Source of the DNA: FEN-1219 sp963817615
GTDB taxonomy: Bacteria > Pseudomonadota > Gammaproteobacteria > Steroidobacterales > Rariloculaceae
DNA: 64,000 nucleotides
Assembly (NCBI GenBank): GCA_963817615.1
Contig: CAWFPH010000001.1
Span: 310,001-374,000, forward strand
Direction: 5' to 3'
Below, piece by piece: positions 34,824-43,499 of the stretch. The stretch's first letter is position 1; each line of letters begins with the position of its first letter. Both the position numbers and the translations under genes were made by a program. The notes under the pieces are model-generated. The model did not search any database. It was not told the DNA's origin and saw only the letters and a program-made list of their open reading frames with translations.

Positions 34824-35438
34824 ATGGACCTGCTCGCGCTCGTCGAATCGATGTCGCCGCTCGAAGCGGGTGCCGTGGTGTTCGGGCTGCTCTATCTCGT
34901 GCTCGCGGTGCGGCAGAGCATCTGGTGCTGGCCCGCCGCGCTCGTGAGCGTGCTCTTGTCGCTCGTGCTGTTCTACGAGAGCCGCCTCTACAGCGAGTCG
35001 GCATTGCAGATCTTTTATGCCGTGATGGCGTTTTACGGCTGGTATGAATGGCGCTACGGCGGCCGGGCGCGAGGTCGCGCGACCGACGAGTTGCCCGTCA
35101 GCACCTGGCCAGTGCGCAGGCACGTGCTCGCGCTCGCCTCGATAGTCGGCTCGACGGCCGTCATCGGTTGGTTGCTCAGCACGAAGACCAACGCGGCGTT
35201 CCCGTACCTCGATTCCTTCACGAGCATCGGCGCGATCGTTACGACGTACATGGTTGCGCGCAAGCTGCTCGAGAACTGGGTGTATTGGCTCGTGATCGAC
35301 GGCCTCGGCGTCTACGTGTACACCGCGCGCGGTCTGTACCTGTATGCCGGCCTGTTCATCGTGTACCTCGTGCTGGTGGTGGTCGGATTCTTCCGCTGGC
35401 ATCGCGATTGGCGCGCGCAGCCGGCGGGGTCCGCGTGA
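34824..35438 (+). CDS. pnuT: PnuC-family inner-membrane transporter, PnuT (thiamine) candidate
   Basis: 204 aa with about seven hydrophobic helices. PnuC-family landmarks: the FYGWYEWRYGG motif after helix 3, DSFTSIGAIVTTYMVARKLL, and LENWVYWLVIDGLGVYVY. PnuC carriers move vitamins by facilitated diffusion, driven by phosphorylation inside the cell. Under TPP control and beside a kinase the substrate should be thiamine rather than nicotinamide riboside. Two bases after the YkoF-like stop; its own stop overlaps the kinase GTG. Confidence 0.88.
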   Translation: MDLLALVESMSPLEAGAVVFGLLYLVLAVRQSIWCWPAALVSVLLSLVLFYESRLYSESALQIFYAVMAFYGWYEWRYGGRARGRATDELPVSTWPVRRHVLALASIVGSTAVIGWLLSTKTNAAFPYLDSFTSIGAIVTTYMVARKLLENWVYWLVIDGLGVYVYTARGLYLYAGLFIVYLVLVVVGFFRWHRDWRAQPAGSA

Positions 35439-36307
35439 AGGACGAGCATCGAGAGAGGGCCGTGCGGCTCGCGATCGCGCGCCTCTGGCCGGACCGGAAC
35501 CCGGCGGATGCGGAGCTCACCCCCCTCACGGGCGGGCTCGAATCGCGAAGCTGGCGCGTCGCGTTCGGCTCGCAGCAGTGCGTGCTGCGGTTGCCGACGG
35601 AAGCCGGCGCGCCGCTGCTAGACGCGAGCGCGGAAGCGGCTGCAATGCGCGTCGTTGCAGACGCGGGTCTTGCGCCGCGCGTGGTCGCCGCCGATGCCGC
35701 ATCGGGCCTGCTCGTCACCGCGTTTCGTGCGGCCGCCGCGCCGTGGACGCCCGAGCTCGCACGCACGCCCGCGAACGTCGCACGTATCGCCGGCTTACTT
35801 CGCCGCTTGCATGGCGTTGCGCCCGATGCCGCGATGCCGACGTACTCGGCGGCGCAGCTCGCGCACCGCTATCTCGCGCCGCTGGTGGCCGACCGTCTGC
35901 TGACGGAGGGACAGCGCTCGCACGCGGACGAGCTGCTCGAGCTCGCGCGCCGTTACGACGCGCTGCACGCGCCGACGGTGTTGTGCCACAACGATCTGAC
36001 GGCCGCGAACGTGCTCGACGACGGCGAGCTCGTGCTCGTGGACTTCGAGTATGCTGTGCGCGGCGCACCGGTTCTCGATCTCGCGGGCCTGGCGGGCATG
36101 AACGACTACGGCGTGCGCGAGCGGCGCGCCCTGCTCGACGAGTATTATTGCGACACGCCGCTCACGCTGTCGCTGCGCGAGCTCGACCGCGTCGTCCGCA
36201 TGGTGCGGCTCGTAGCGCTCTTCTGGGCGATGGTCGGCGCGCGACGCGCGCTCGATGCGACGCCGTACACTCGGCTCGCGAGCGAGCTGACCGAAACATT
36301 GCGATAA
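35435..36307 (+). CDS. APH/choline-kinase-fold phosphotransferase, thiamine kinase candidate (ThiK-like)
   Basis: 290 aa from GTG 35435, which overlaps the pnuT stop (GTGA). Kinase landmarks: LTGGLESRSWRVAF in the nucleotide loop, LCHNDLTAANVL (catalytic HxDxxxxN) and LVLVDFEYAVRG (metal-binding DFE). The DFEYA form is shared with choline kinase and ThiK. It would trap imported thiamine as thiamine monophosphate. Choline or another alcohol is possible from sequence alone; the riboswitch operon argues for thiamine. Confidence 0.8.
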   Translation: MKDEHRERAVRLAIARLWPDRNPADAELTPLTGGLESRSWRVAFGSQQCVLRLPTEAGAPLLDASAEAAAMRVVADAGLAPRVVAADAASGLLVTAFRAAAAPWTPELARTPANVARIAGLLRRLHGVAPDAAMPTYSAAQLAHRYLAPLVADRLLTEGQRSHADELLELARRYDALHAPTVLCHNDLTAANVLDDGELVLVDFEYAVRGAPVLDLAGLAGMNDYGVRERRALLDEYYCDTPLTLSLRELDRVVRMVRLVALFWAMVGARRALDATPYTRLASELTETLR

Positions 36308-36325
36308 CGACCGAAGGAATTCGTC

Positions 36326-37204
36326 ATGGCGAAGGTTGCATTTCTGGGGCTCGGTGTCATGGGCTTTCCGATGGCGGGCTGGCTCCGCCGTAAAGGCCAC
36401 GACGTGACGGTCTACAACCGCACGCTTGCGAAGGCGGAGCGCTGGCGCGAGCACTACTCGGGGCACGTCGCCGGCACGCCGGCCGAGGCCGTAGCCAATG
36501 CGGAGATCGTGTTCAGCTGCGTCGGCGACGACCCGGACCTGCGGGCGGTCGCGCTCGGCGAAGCGGGTGCGATCGCGGCCATGGACCGCGGCGCAATTTA
36601 CGTCGATCACACCACGGCGTCGGCGGGCATTGCACGCGAGATTGCGACGGCAGGCCAGAAGCGCGGCGTCGCGTGCCTGGATGCGCCCGTGTCGGGCGGC
36701 CAGGCCGGCGCGGAGAACGGTAAGCTCACGGTGATGGTCGGCGGCGACCCGGCCGCGTTCGCGACGGCCGAGCCGGTGATCCGCTCGTACGCCCACAATG
36801 TTCGACTGCTCGGCCCCGCGGGCTCGGGCCAGCTCACGAAGATGGTGAACCAGATTGCGATCGCGGGCGCGGTGCAGGGGCTCGCCGAGGCACTGAATTT
36901 CGCGCGCAAGGCCGATCTCGACATCGCGACCGTGATCGAAACGATCTCGAAAGGCGCCGCGCAGTCGTGGCAAATGGAGAATCGCTGGAAGACGATGAGC
37001 GACGGCAAGTTCGACTTCGGGTTCGCCGTCGAGTGGATGCGCAAGGACCTGCGCATCTGCCTGCAGGAGGCGCGCGACAACGGCGCCGAGCTGCCGGTCG
37101 CCGCGCTCGTCGATCAGTTCTACGCCGACGTCGTCGGGATGGGCGGCAAGCGTTGGGATACGTCGAGCTTGATCGCGCGGCTCAACCGTCACGAAAAGCC
37201 CTGA
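36326..37204 (+). CDS. 3-hydroxyisobutyrate/beta-hydroxyacid dehydrogenase family oxidoreductase
   Basis: 292 aa, NAD(P)-dependent. Rossmann start VAFLGLGVMGFPMAGWLRRK; substrate motif DAPVSGGQAGAENGKL; catalytic Lys region GSGQLTKMVNQIAIAG; C-terminal helical domain with WRMRKDLRIC-like VEWMRKDLRICLQEA. Members act on 3-hydroxyisobutyrate, tartronate semialdehyde or succinic semialdehyde; the choice here is open. Only 18 bases after the kinase, so it may be read through from the thiamine operon by chance of position. Confidence 0.88.
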   Translation: MAKVAFLGLGVMGFPMAGWLRRKGHDVTVYNRTLAKAERWREHYSGHVAGTPAEAVANAEIVFSCVGDDPDLRAVALGEAGAIAAMDRGAIYVDHTTASAGIAREIATAGQKRGVACLDAPVSGGQAGAENGKLTVMVGGDPAAFATAEPVIRSYAHNVRLLGPAGSGQLTKMVNQIAIAGAVQGLAEALNFARKADLDIATVIETISKGAAQSWQMENRWKTMSDGKFDFGFAVEWMRKDLRICLQEARDNGAELPVAALVDQFYADVVGMGGKRWDTSSLIARLNRHEKP

Positions 37205-37240
37205 GCGAGACCGGCCGTCTGATCGCCTCGAGGGCGCCCG

Positions 37241-38119
37241 ATGCAAGCGATTCTCGCCGACCTGCTGCAGCTCCTTAAGCTCGAGCGCATCGAAGATCGA
37301 ATCTTTCGCGGCGAGAGCCGCGACTTGGGCGGTGCACGGGTGTTCGGTGGCCAAGTGCTCGGCCAGGCCCTCACGGCCGCGACCTACACCGTAGAGGGTC
37401 GCGACGTGCATTCACTGCACGCGTATTTCCTCGTTCCGGGCGACGTGAACGCGCCGATCGTCTATGAGGTCGAGCTCGCGCGCGACGGCAAGAGCTTCAG
37501 CAACCGCCGCGTGGTCGCCATTCAGCACGGCCGGCCGATCTTCAACATGACGGCTTCGTTCCAAACCCCCGAGCGCGGCCTCGAGCATTCGGTCCCGATG
37601 CCGAGCGTGCCGGGACCCGAGGGGCTCGCCGACGTGCGCGAGCTACCGCCCGGCGTCGTCGAGAAGGTGCCCGAGAAGATGCGCAGGTTCATCACGCACG
37701 ATCGGCCGTTCGAGTTTCGTCCGGTCGAGCCGGTCCACGTGATCGCGCCGCCACGCGCCGAGCCGCTGCGGCATATCTGGATCAAGACGGTGGACGCGCT
37801 ACCCGACGATCCCGACCTGCACCGGAACGTGCTCGCGTACGTATCCGACTATCAGCTCGTCGCGACCGCCACGCTGCCGCACGGCATCCATTTCGCCGAA
37901 GGCAACGTGCAGCTCGCGAGCATCGATCATGCGATGTGGTTCCATCGCGAGTTCCGCGCCGACGATTGGCTCCTCTACGCGATGGAGAGCCCGAATGCCT
38001 CCGGTGGACGCGGCCTTGCGCTCGGCCGTTTCTTCACGCGCTCCGGACGGCTGGTCGCGTCCACCGCGCAGGAAGGCGTGATTCGCGTGTGGGACGCCGA
38101 TCAGCGCACGTCGCCCTGA
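37241..38119 (+). CDS. tesB: Acyl-CoA thioesterase II
   Basis: 292 aa, double hot-dog fold, hydrolysing medium and long acyl-CoAs. Conserved: RIFRGESRDLGGARVFGGQV, VHSLHAYFLVPGD, the second-domain SIDHAMWFHREFRADDWLLY and LALGRFFTRSGRLVAST. Thirty-six bases after the dehydrogenase gene, same strand. Convergent with the FAD monooxygenase. Confidence 0.94.
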   Translation: MQAILADLLQLLKLERIEDRIFRGESRDLGGARVFGGQVLGQALTAATYTVEGRDVHSLHAYFLVPGDVNAPIVYEVELARDGKSFSNRRVVAIQHGRPIFNMTASFQTPERGLEHSVPMPSVPGPEGLADVRELPPGVVEKVPEKMRRFITHDRPFEFRPVEPVHVIAPPRAEPLRHIWIKTVDALPDDPDLHRNVLAYVSDYQLVATATLPHGIHFAEGNVQLASIDHAMWFHREFRADDWLLYAMESPNASGGRGLALGRFFTRSGRLVASTAQEGVIRVWDADQRTSP

Positions 38120-38128
38120 GGCGCGAGC

Positions 38129-39307
38129 TCAGGCTGCGGCATAGCGGGGCAGCTCGAGGTCGTCGCGCAGCGAGCGCGCCAGGAACTGTCGCGCGACGAA
38201 GCGAACGGACAGGGCGTCGACGATGAGGTTGCGCATCTTGAGCCCGACGGTGCTCTTCGGCGCGAAGAAGCCGAGAAATCCGAGCGCAGCCTTCTGCTTG
38301 GCGGCGACGAACGCGTGCAGCCGCGCGTCGTATTCGGCGAACGCACGAGTGAAGTCGGCCCGAGCGCGGCTGAGCTCGCCTGCCAGCACGTAGGCTTCCG
38401 TCATCGCGAGACCCGTGCCTTCGCCGGCCAGCAGCGAAGGGCATGCCGCCGCGTCGCCGAGCAGCCCGATGCGCCCCGACGACCAACGCGGCAAGTGAAT
38501 TTGGCTCACGCGATCGAAGTACACGTCCTCGCTCGCGTCGAGCCGCTCGAGCAACTCGGGGGTTTCCCAGCCCATTCCGCCGAAGGCGTGCCTGAGCGCA
38601 GCTTTGCGCTCGCCGTGCGCGGGCTCCGGACCGATGACGTCTTCGCGGCACACGAGGAGCACGAGCGTTTCGTCGTTCCGCAACGCCACGCGTGCGATCT
38701 GGCGCTTAGGTAGCGTGTGCGACACGTAGGCCAGCTCCTCGCGGCGCGGGTAGCCGTGCGTGCGGAACGCGGCCACATAGCCGCCGAGCGACGTTTCGAC
38801 GCGCGCCTCGGCTCCGAAGGTGAGCTCGCGGATCTGCGAGTGCAGGCCGTCAGCGCCGATGACGAGGTCGAAGCGTTCGGAGCGGCCGTCCGTGAGGGTT
38901 GCGATGCAGCCGTCCGCCGTCTGCTCGATCGCCGCTACGGATACGCCGAAATGCGCGGGAATGCCGTTGCAGGCTTCGAAGATTGCGGCCGCGAGATCGC
39001 TGCGCGCGAGACTAATGAACCGCCCGTCGAGCATCTCGCGCATTGGCGCGAGCTCGAGGGTGGCCTCGTCGCGCCCGCGCGCGTCCACCATCCGCAAGCG
39101 CTGCATTGCGTAGCCGCGGGCGCGCAGCGTCGGCAGGATCCGCATGCGCTCCGCGATTTCGTAGCCGAGCCCCCAGAAGTCGATGACGTAGCCGCCGGTG
39201 CGCAGCGCGGGCGCCCTCTCGAACAGCACGGGCTCGTGGCCGAACTCGCGCAGCCAAAAAGCGAGCGTCGGTCCTGCAACGCCGATGCCATTGATCGCGA
39301 TTTTCAT
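38129..39307 (-). CDS. FAD-dependent monooxygenase (PHBH fold)
   Basis: 392 aa. Dinucleotide motif INGIGVAGPTLAFWLREFGH, DG motif LVIGADGLHSQIR and the flavin GD motif IGLLGDAAACPSLLAGEGTG are all intact. Similar proteins hydroxylate aromatic rings or inactivate antibiotics (TetX-like group); no substrate can be assigned. A strong GGAGG lies just upstream of ATG 39307. Divergent from the CHAT gene across 272 bp in which I see no gene. Confidence 0.85.
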   Translation of the reverse strand: MKIAINGIGVAGPTLAFWLREFGHEPVLFERAPALRTGGYVIDFWGLGYEIAERMRILPTLRARGYAMQRLRMVDARGRDEATLELAPMREMLDGRFISLARSDLAAAIFEACNGIPAHFGVSVAAIEQTADGCIATLTDGRSERFDLVIGADGLHSQIRELTFGAEARVETSLGGYVAAFRTHGYPRREELAYVSHTLPKRQIARVALRNDETLVLLVCREDVIGPEPAHGERKAALRHAFGGMGWETPELLERLDASEDVYFDRVSQIHLPRWSSGRIGLLGDAAACPSLLAGEGTGLAMTEAYVLAGELSRARADFTRAFAEYDARLHAFVAAKQKAALGFLGFFAPKSTVGLKMRNLIVDALSVRFVARQFLARSLRDDLELPRYAAA

Positions 39308-39579
39308 GGTGCACCTCCGTACGTCGGGTCATGCAAGAACGAGTCCACCGAGTCGGCACCGGTCTGCCCACGCGCTCGATCGACGCAATACGCTTCGCAG
39401 CACGCCGGATTCACGCCTTCGCTCGGTGCGGCAACCCTGTCGAGCCCCTGCCCAGTGAGACATTCGAGCCGCAGGCGACAGCACTAACCGAGGCGGCACC
39501 GTGGGCCGCAGCCTCTTTGCAGCGTGCAACGAGGCTGTGAGAAGCTCGCTCCACCGAAGTGCCGCAGTGGGAGGAAGGA

Positions 39580-42500
39580 ATGAGCGGCAGCCAAACGCTC
39601 CGCGCGCGGCGTGCCGCGTGGCAATGGGCGACGGCGGCAGCCATGATGCTCGCGGCCGGGGAGGCGGCTGGAGACTCCGTCGTCACGCTTCACGAGGATC
39701 AACCGCTGACGCTCGAGCAGGGCGCGGCCGATCGCTTCGACTACGACGTGACGGTCGACGCGCCCGGCGACTGGCTCTTGCGTGTCGATCAGCGTGGCCT
39801 CGACCTGATCGTGACGATCACCGCGCCCGACGGCACGGCTCAGTCGTACAACTCGCCGACGTTTCGCGACGGAGCGGAGGTCGTCGTTCTTGGAGCCGCG
39901 CCCGGCCGCTACCGTGTGGTCGTGCATTCGGACGAGAGCACGGACGCGCGCGGCGCCCACACCGTGGTCCTGACATCGCTGCGGGCCGCCGAGCCGCGCG
40001 TGCGCGAGGCATGGCGCCTCGTCGCGACGGGCGGCCGCGCGAATTTTTCGGGCGGCAAGGAGGGCTGGGCGCAAGCGGTCGATGCCTACGAGCGGGCCGC
40101 GGCCATTTGGCACGACCTCGGCCGCGCGCGCGAGGAAGCGGACGCGCTGTTCGCCGTCGCGACGATCGAGTACTGGCAGCGGTCCGCCTGGGTGCGATCG
40201 GCGAACGTCGCGGCGCGCGCGGCCGAGACCTATGGCTCGCTCGGCGAGGCCGCTCTCGGCGCCAACGCGGTCCACTTGCAAGCGGCTGCGCTCGTCGAGC
40301 AAGCGCTCGCGATTCGCCAGTCGTCGGACGGCGCAGCGATAGCGCCCGAGTCGGAAGAGCTGTTTGCGGAGGCTTTGCGCTTGCTCGAGCAAGCGCGTCG
40401 CACGCACGAGGAGCTCGGCGACCTCCACGATCTCGGCCTCGTCGTGAACAATTTCGGTTACACCTACTACAACAAGGGCGATTTCGAGCACGCTCGCGCC
40501 TATTACGAGCAGGCGGCTGCATTGCAGGAGAGCGCGGGCGAGTGGGGCGCCGAGACGCTGCCGCTCGCGAACATCGCGGTCCTCGATGCCGAGGCCGGGC
40601 GGCTCACCGGCGCGATCGCGACGTTCGAGAAGATCCTGCGGATTCTGCCGCCGGGCAGGCTGCTCAGGACCCGCGCGAGCACGCTCGACAACCTCGGCGC
40701 AACGCATCTCGTGCGCGGCGACGCCGAGCAGGCGTTGCAGATTTTTGCCGACGGGCTCGAGCTCGAGCGCAAGCTCGACGACGAGCAGGGCGAAGGCAGG
40801 GCGCTGCGGCGGATCGGCGAAGCCTACTACGTGCTCGGCGAATTGGATCTCGCCAAGCAATATCTGGAGCAGGCATTGCCGATCGCCGTGCGCAGGAGCG
40901 ACGGTCGCACGCAGGAGGCCACACTGCGCAACCTCGGCAACGTGGCTTTCCTCGAGAGCGACTATGCGGGCGCGCTCGATTTTCACCGGCGGGCGCTCGA
41001 GATCTCGGCTTCGACGTCGGATCGGGCGCACCTGCAGCTGCTCGTGGCGAAGGACTCCATCGCGCTCGGGCGAGCTCCCGAGGCGCAGCAGGCTGCAGCC
41101 GTGGCCGCCGAAGTCGCGCGGGGCACCGGTTCCGACTGGCTGCGCGCCGCTGCGTTGAACGCCGGCGGCCGCGCGCGTTTGCTCGCCGGCCAACCGGCCG
41201 CTGCGACGGCCGACCTCGAGCAAGCGGCCGCGCTTTTCGAGCGCCTCGGGATGCGCGCGGAGCATGCGGAAGCGCTGCACGGCTTGTCCCTCGCCGCTCG
41301 GGCGCAGCACCGATTGGATGAGGCGATCCGTTACGGAAGCGCTACGCTCGACGATCTCGAGCTGCTGCGGCTGCGAGTGGCGGATCCCGAGCTGCGCGCG
41401 CTCTTCGGCGCTGCGCGCCGCGACTATTTCGAGACGCAAATCGAGTTGCTGATGGAGCGGGCGGAGCGACCCTCGGATCAATACGCAAGGGCCGCGTTCG
41501 AGGTCAGTGAGCGGGGCCGCGCGAGAATGATCGTGGATCTGCTCGAGGAGTCCGCGGTCGACGTGCGCGCGAGCGCCGACCCGTCGAGTGCCAGGGAGAC
41601 CGCGCTCTATGAACGGCTCGCGGACCGCCGTCGGCAGCGCGACCTGTTGCTCGAGCGGCAGGTCGATGGCGAGCATCCGGCGGCGGCGCTGCAGCCGATC
41701 GTTGCCGAGCTCGCGTCGGTCGAGAACGAGCTCAACTTGATCGAGATCGACAAGCGCCGCGGCAATCCGAGCTACGAGTCGCTGACGGCGCCGAAGATCC
41801 TGAAGGCCGCGGCGGTTCAAGAACGGCTCGGCGCCGACACCGTGCTCCTGCAGTACGCGCTCGGCACGAAGAGAAGCTACGTGTGGGTCGTGACGTCGGA
41901 TCGGGTCGTGGCGATTCCGCTCGCCGGACGGGAGGCAATCGAGCAGGCCGCGCGGCGGGCGCTCGCCCGCCTCGAGTCGCCTGACGCCGGTGGGGCGAGT
42001 GGTTCACCGAGCGCCGAGCTGAGCGAGGTTGCGCGGCTCGTGCTCGAACCGGTCGCGCCTTATCTCGACCGCTCGCGCATTGCGCTGGCTCTGGACGGGG
42101 CGCTCCAGTTCGTGCCATTCGGCGTATTGCCGCTCGCGCGCGGCGACGCGGCGACGGAGCCGCTCCTCGCCGCGCACGAAGTGGTCGAAGTGCCTTCGAT
42201 GTCCGTGCTCGCGCTGTCGGCGCGGACGCCGCACCCGACGAACCGCAGGGCGCTCGCGGTATTCGCCGATCCGGTGCTCGACGCGGGCGATCCACGCTTC
42301 GGCACGGTCCGCGCCGCTGCACTGCCCGTGGCCGAGACCCCGGCGGCGGGCTTCGCGGCGCGTTCGTCGCTCGTTGCGCCGCTCGGGCGCTTGCTCGCGA
42401 CGGGCTATGAAGGAGCTGCGATCGCATCGCTCTTGCCGAGCGATGCCGTGCTGCTCGCGCGCGGTTTCGCCGCGAGCCGCGATGCAGTCTTGGCCGCCGA

Positions 42501-42960
42501 CTTGCGTCCTTACCGCTATATCCACTTCGCGACGCACGGTCTCGTCGATGCTCGCTATCCGCGGCTCTCCGCGCTCGTGCTCTCGCAATTCGACGAACGC
42601 GGTCGCCCGCGCGACGGCTTCTTGCGGCTCGCGGACATCTACAATCTGAAGCTCGACGCCGATCTCGTCGTGCTGAGCGCCTGCGACACCGCGCTCGGCC
42701 GCGAGGTTCATGGCGAGGGTCTGATCGGTCTCACGCAGGGCTTCATCTCCGCGGGTGCGCACAGCGTCGTGGCCACCCTGTGGCAGGTGCCCGATGGCGC
42801 GACGGCCGCGCTCATGCGGCAGTTCTACGCGTTCATGCTGAGCGGCGGCGACCGACCGGCGGAAGCGCTGCGCAAGGCGCAGATGTGGAGTGCCTCGCAG
42901 CGGCGTTCGCGCGATCCGTATTATTGGGGAGGTTTTGTCCTCGTGGGAGATTGGCGATGA
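39580..42960 (+). CDS. Exported TPR-CHAT (caspase-like) protease
   Basis: 1126 aa. Signal peptide with hydrophobic WATAAAMMLAAGEAAG; an N-terminal beta domain (HEDQPLTLEQGAADRFDYDV) like the pre-peptidase sandwich seen in secreted proteases. A long TPR array covers about 150-560 (HDLGLVVNNFGYTYYNKGDF, TLDNLGATHLVRGDAEQAL, TLRNLGNVAFLESDYAGAL). After a helical linker comes the CHAT domain with both catalytic residues: H986 in HFATHG and C1035 in VVLSACDTALG. GGAGG/AAGGA before ATG 39580 sets the start. Its stop overlaps the lipoprotein gene. TPR-CHAT proteins include gasdermin-activating and Craspase-type effectors, but those are cytoplasmic; the signal peptide points to an exported role. Confidence 0.9.
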   Translation: MSGSQTLRARRAAWQWATAAAMMLAAGEAAGDSVVTLHEDQPLTLEQGAADRFDYDVTVDAPGDWLLRVDQRGLDLIVTITAPDGTAQSYNSPTFRDGAEVVVLGAAPGRYRVVVHSDESTDARGAHTVVLTSLRAAEPRVREAWRLVATGGRANFSGGKEGWAQAVDAYERAAAIWHDLGRAREEADALFAVATIEYWQRSAWVRSANVAARAAETYGSLGEAALGANAVHLQAAALVEQALAIRQSSDGAAIAPESEELFAEALRLLEQARRTHEELGDLHDLGLVVNNFGYTYYNKGDFEHARAYYEQAAALQESAGEWGAETLPLANIAVLDAEAGRLTGAIATFEKILRILPPGRLLRTRASTLDNLGATHLVRGDAEQALQIFADGLELERKLDDEQGEGRALRRIGEAYYVLGELDLAKQYLEQALPIAVRRSDGRTQEATLRNLGNVAFLESDYAGALDFHRRALEISASTSDRAHLQLLVAKDSIALGRAPEAQQAAAVAAEVARGTGSDWLRAAALNAGGRARLLAGQPAAATADLEQAAALFERLGMRAEHAEALHGLSLAARAQHRLDEAIRYGSATLDDLELLRLRVADPELRALFGAARRDYFETQIELLMERAERPSDQYARAAFEVSERGRARMIVDLLEESAVDVRASADPSSARETALYERLADRRRQRDLLLERQVDGEHPAAALQPIVAELASVENELNLIEIDKRRGNPSYESLTAPKILKAAAVQERLGADTVLLQYALGTKRSYVWVVTSDRVVAIPLAGREAIEQAARRALARLESPDAGGASGSPSAELSEVARLVLEPVAPYLDRSRIALALDGALQFVPFGVLPLARGDAATEPLLAAHEVVEVPSMSVLALSARTPHPTNRRALAVFADPVLDAGDPRFGTVRAAALPVAETPAAGFAARSSLVAPLGRLLATGYEGAAIASLLPSDAVLLARGFAASRDAVLAADLRPYRYIHFATHGLVDARYPRLSALVLSQFDERGRPRDGFLRLADIYNLKLDADLVVLSACDTALGREVHGEGLIGLTQGFISAGAHSVVATLWQVPDGATAALMRQFYAFMLSGGDRPAEALRKAQMWSASQRRSRDPYYWGGFVLVGDWR

Positions 42961-43499
42961 GATACAAGCGTTGGCGCGGTCCGTTCACCTTGCTCGCAGC
43001 GGCCGCGCTCGCAACGGGCTGCGCCGTGGTGCCGAAGCCCGATCCGCGCGAGCCGGCACCCGTCCGGGACAGTCCGGAGTTGCTGCGCGTCTGCTACGTC
43101 GAAGGCGGCGGCAGCCACCTTGCGGTTGGCGATCAGGTCGAGCTCACGACCAACCAGGGCGGCAGGCTCACGATTCGCCACTTGCCCGGCCCCGACAATC
43201 GCGATGGAGCCTGGAACGGCGGCGAGGCCGTGAAGGTCCGCGCCGCGGTCCTCGTCGAGAAGATTGCGCCGCGCGGCAACAGCAAGAATACGCGTCGCTT
43301 CGTGCCCGTCGGCCGGTTCTCGGTCACGGTCGGCGGCGTCGGGCACCGTGCGCCGTTCGACTTCCTCACCAGCAAGGCCACCGCCAATTTGACGAACGAT
43401 CGCTATCCGGAGTGCAACGTCGATCTCGGTGCCGACGAAGTGCTGGTTCGCGGCGTCGAGGACACGAAGCGGCAGGGAGGCGCGGCGCACCTGCGTTGA
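42957..43499 (+). CDS. Lipoprotein of the CHAT-subtilase operon, unrecognised family
   Basis: 180 aa. The signal ends AAALATGC, a clear lipobox. The rest (LRVCYVEGGGSHLAVGDQVE, RLTIRHLPGPDN, RFVPVGRFSVTVGG) is rich in beta strands with one further Cys pair. I do not recognise the family. It overlaps the CHAT gene (ATGA) and the subtilase gene (TGATG), so the three are almost certainly made together; a surface anchor, inhibitor or substrate of the proteases is possible. Confidence 0.75.
   Translation: MRYKRWRGPFTLLAAAALATGCAVVPKPDPREPAPVRDSPELLRVCYVEGGGSHLAVGDQVELTTNQGGRLTIRHLPGPDNRDGAWNGGEAVKVRAAVLVEKIAPRGNSKNTRRFVPVGRFSVTVGGVGHRAPFDFLTSKATANLTNDRYPECNVDLGADEVLVRGVEDTKRQGGAAHLR

Noticed and set aside
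39484..41820. A 778-codon open frame on the minus strand opposite the CHAT gene
   Set aside because: It has an Arg-rich, low-complexity product with no motif, and lies wholly antisense to a clear TPR-CHAT gene; typical of GC-rich codon bias.
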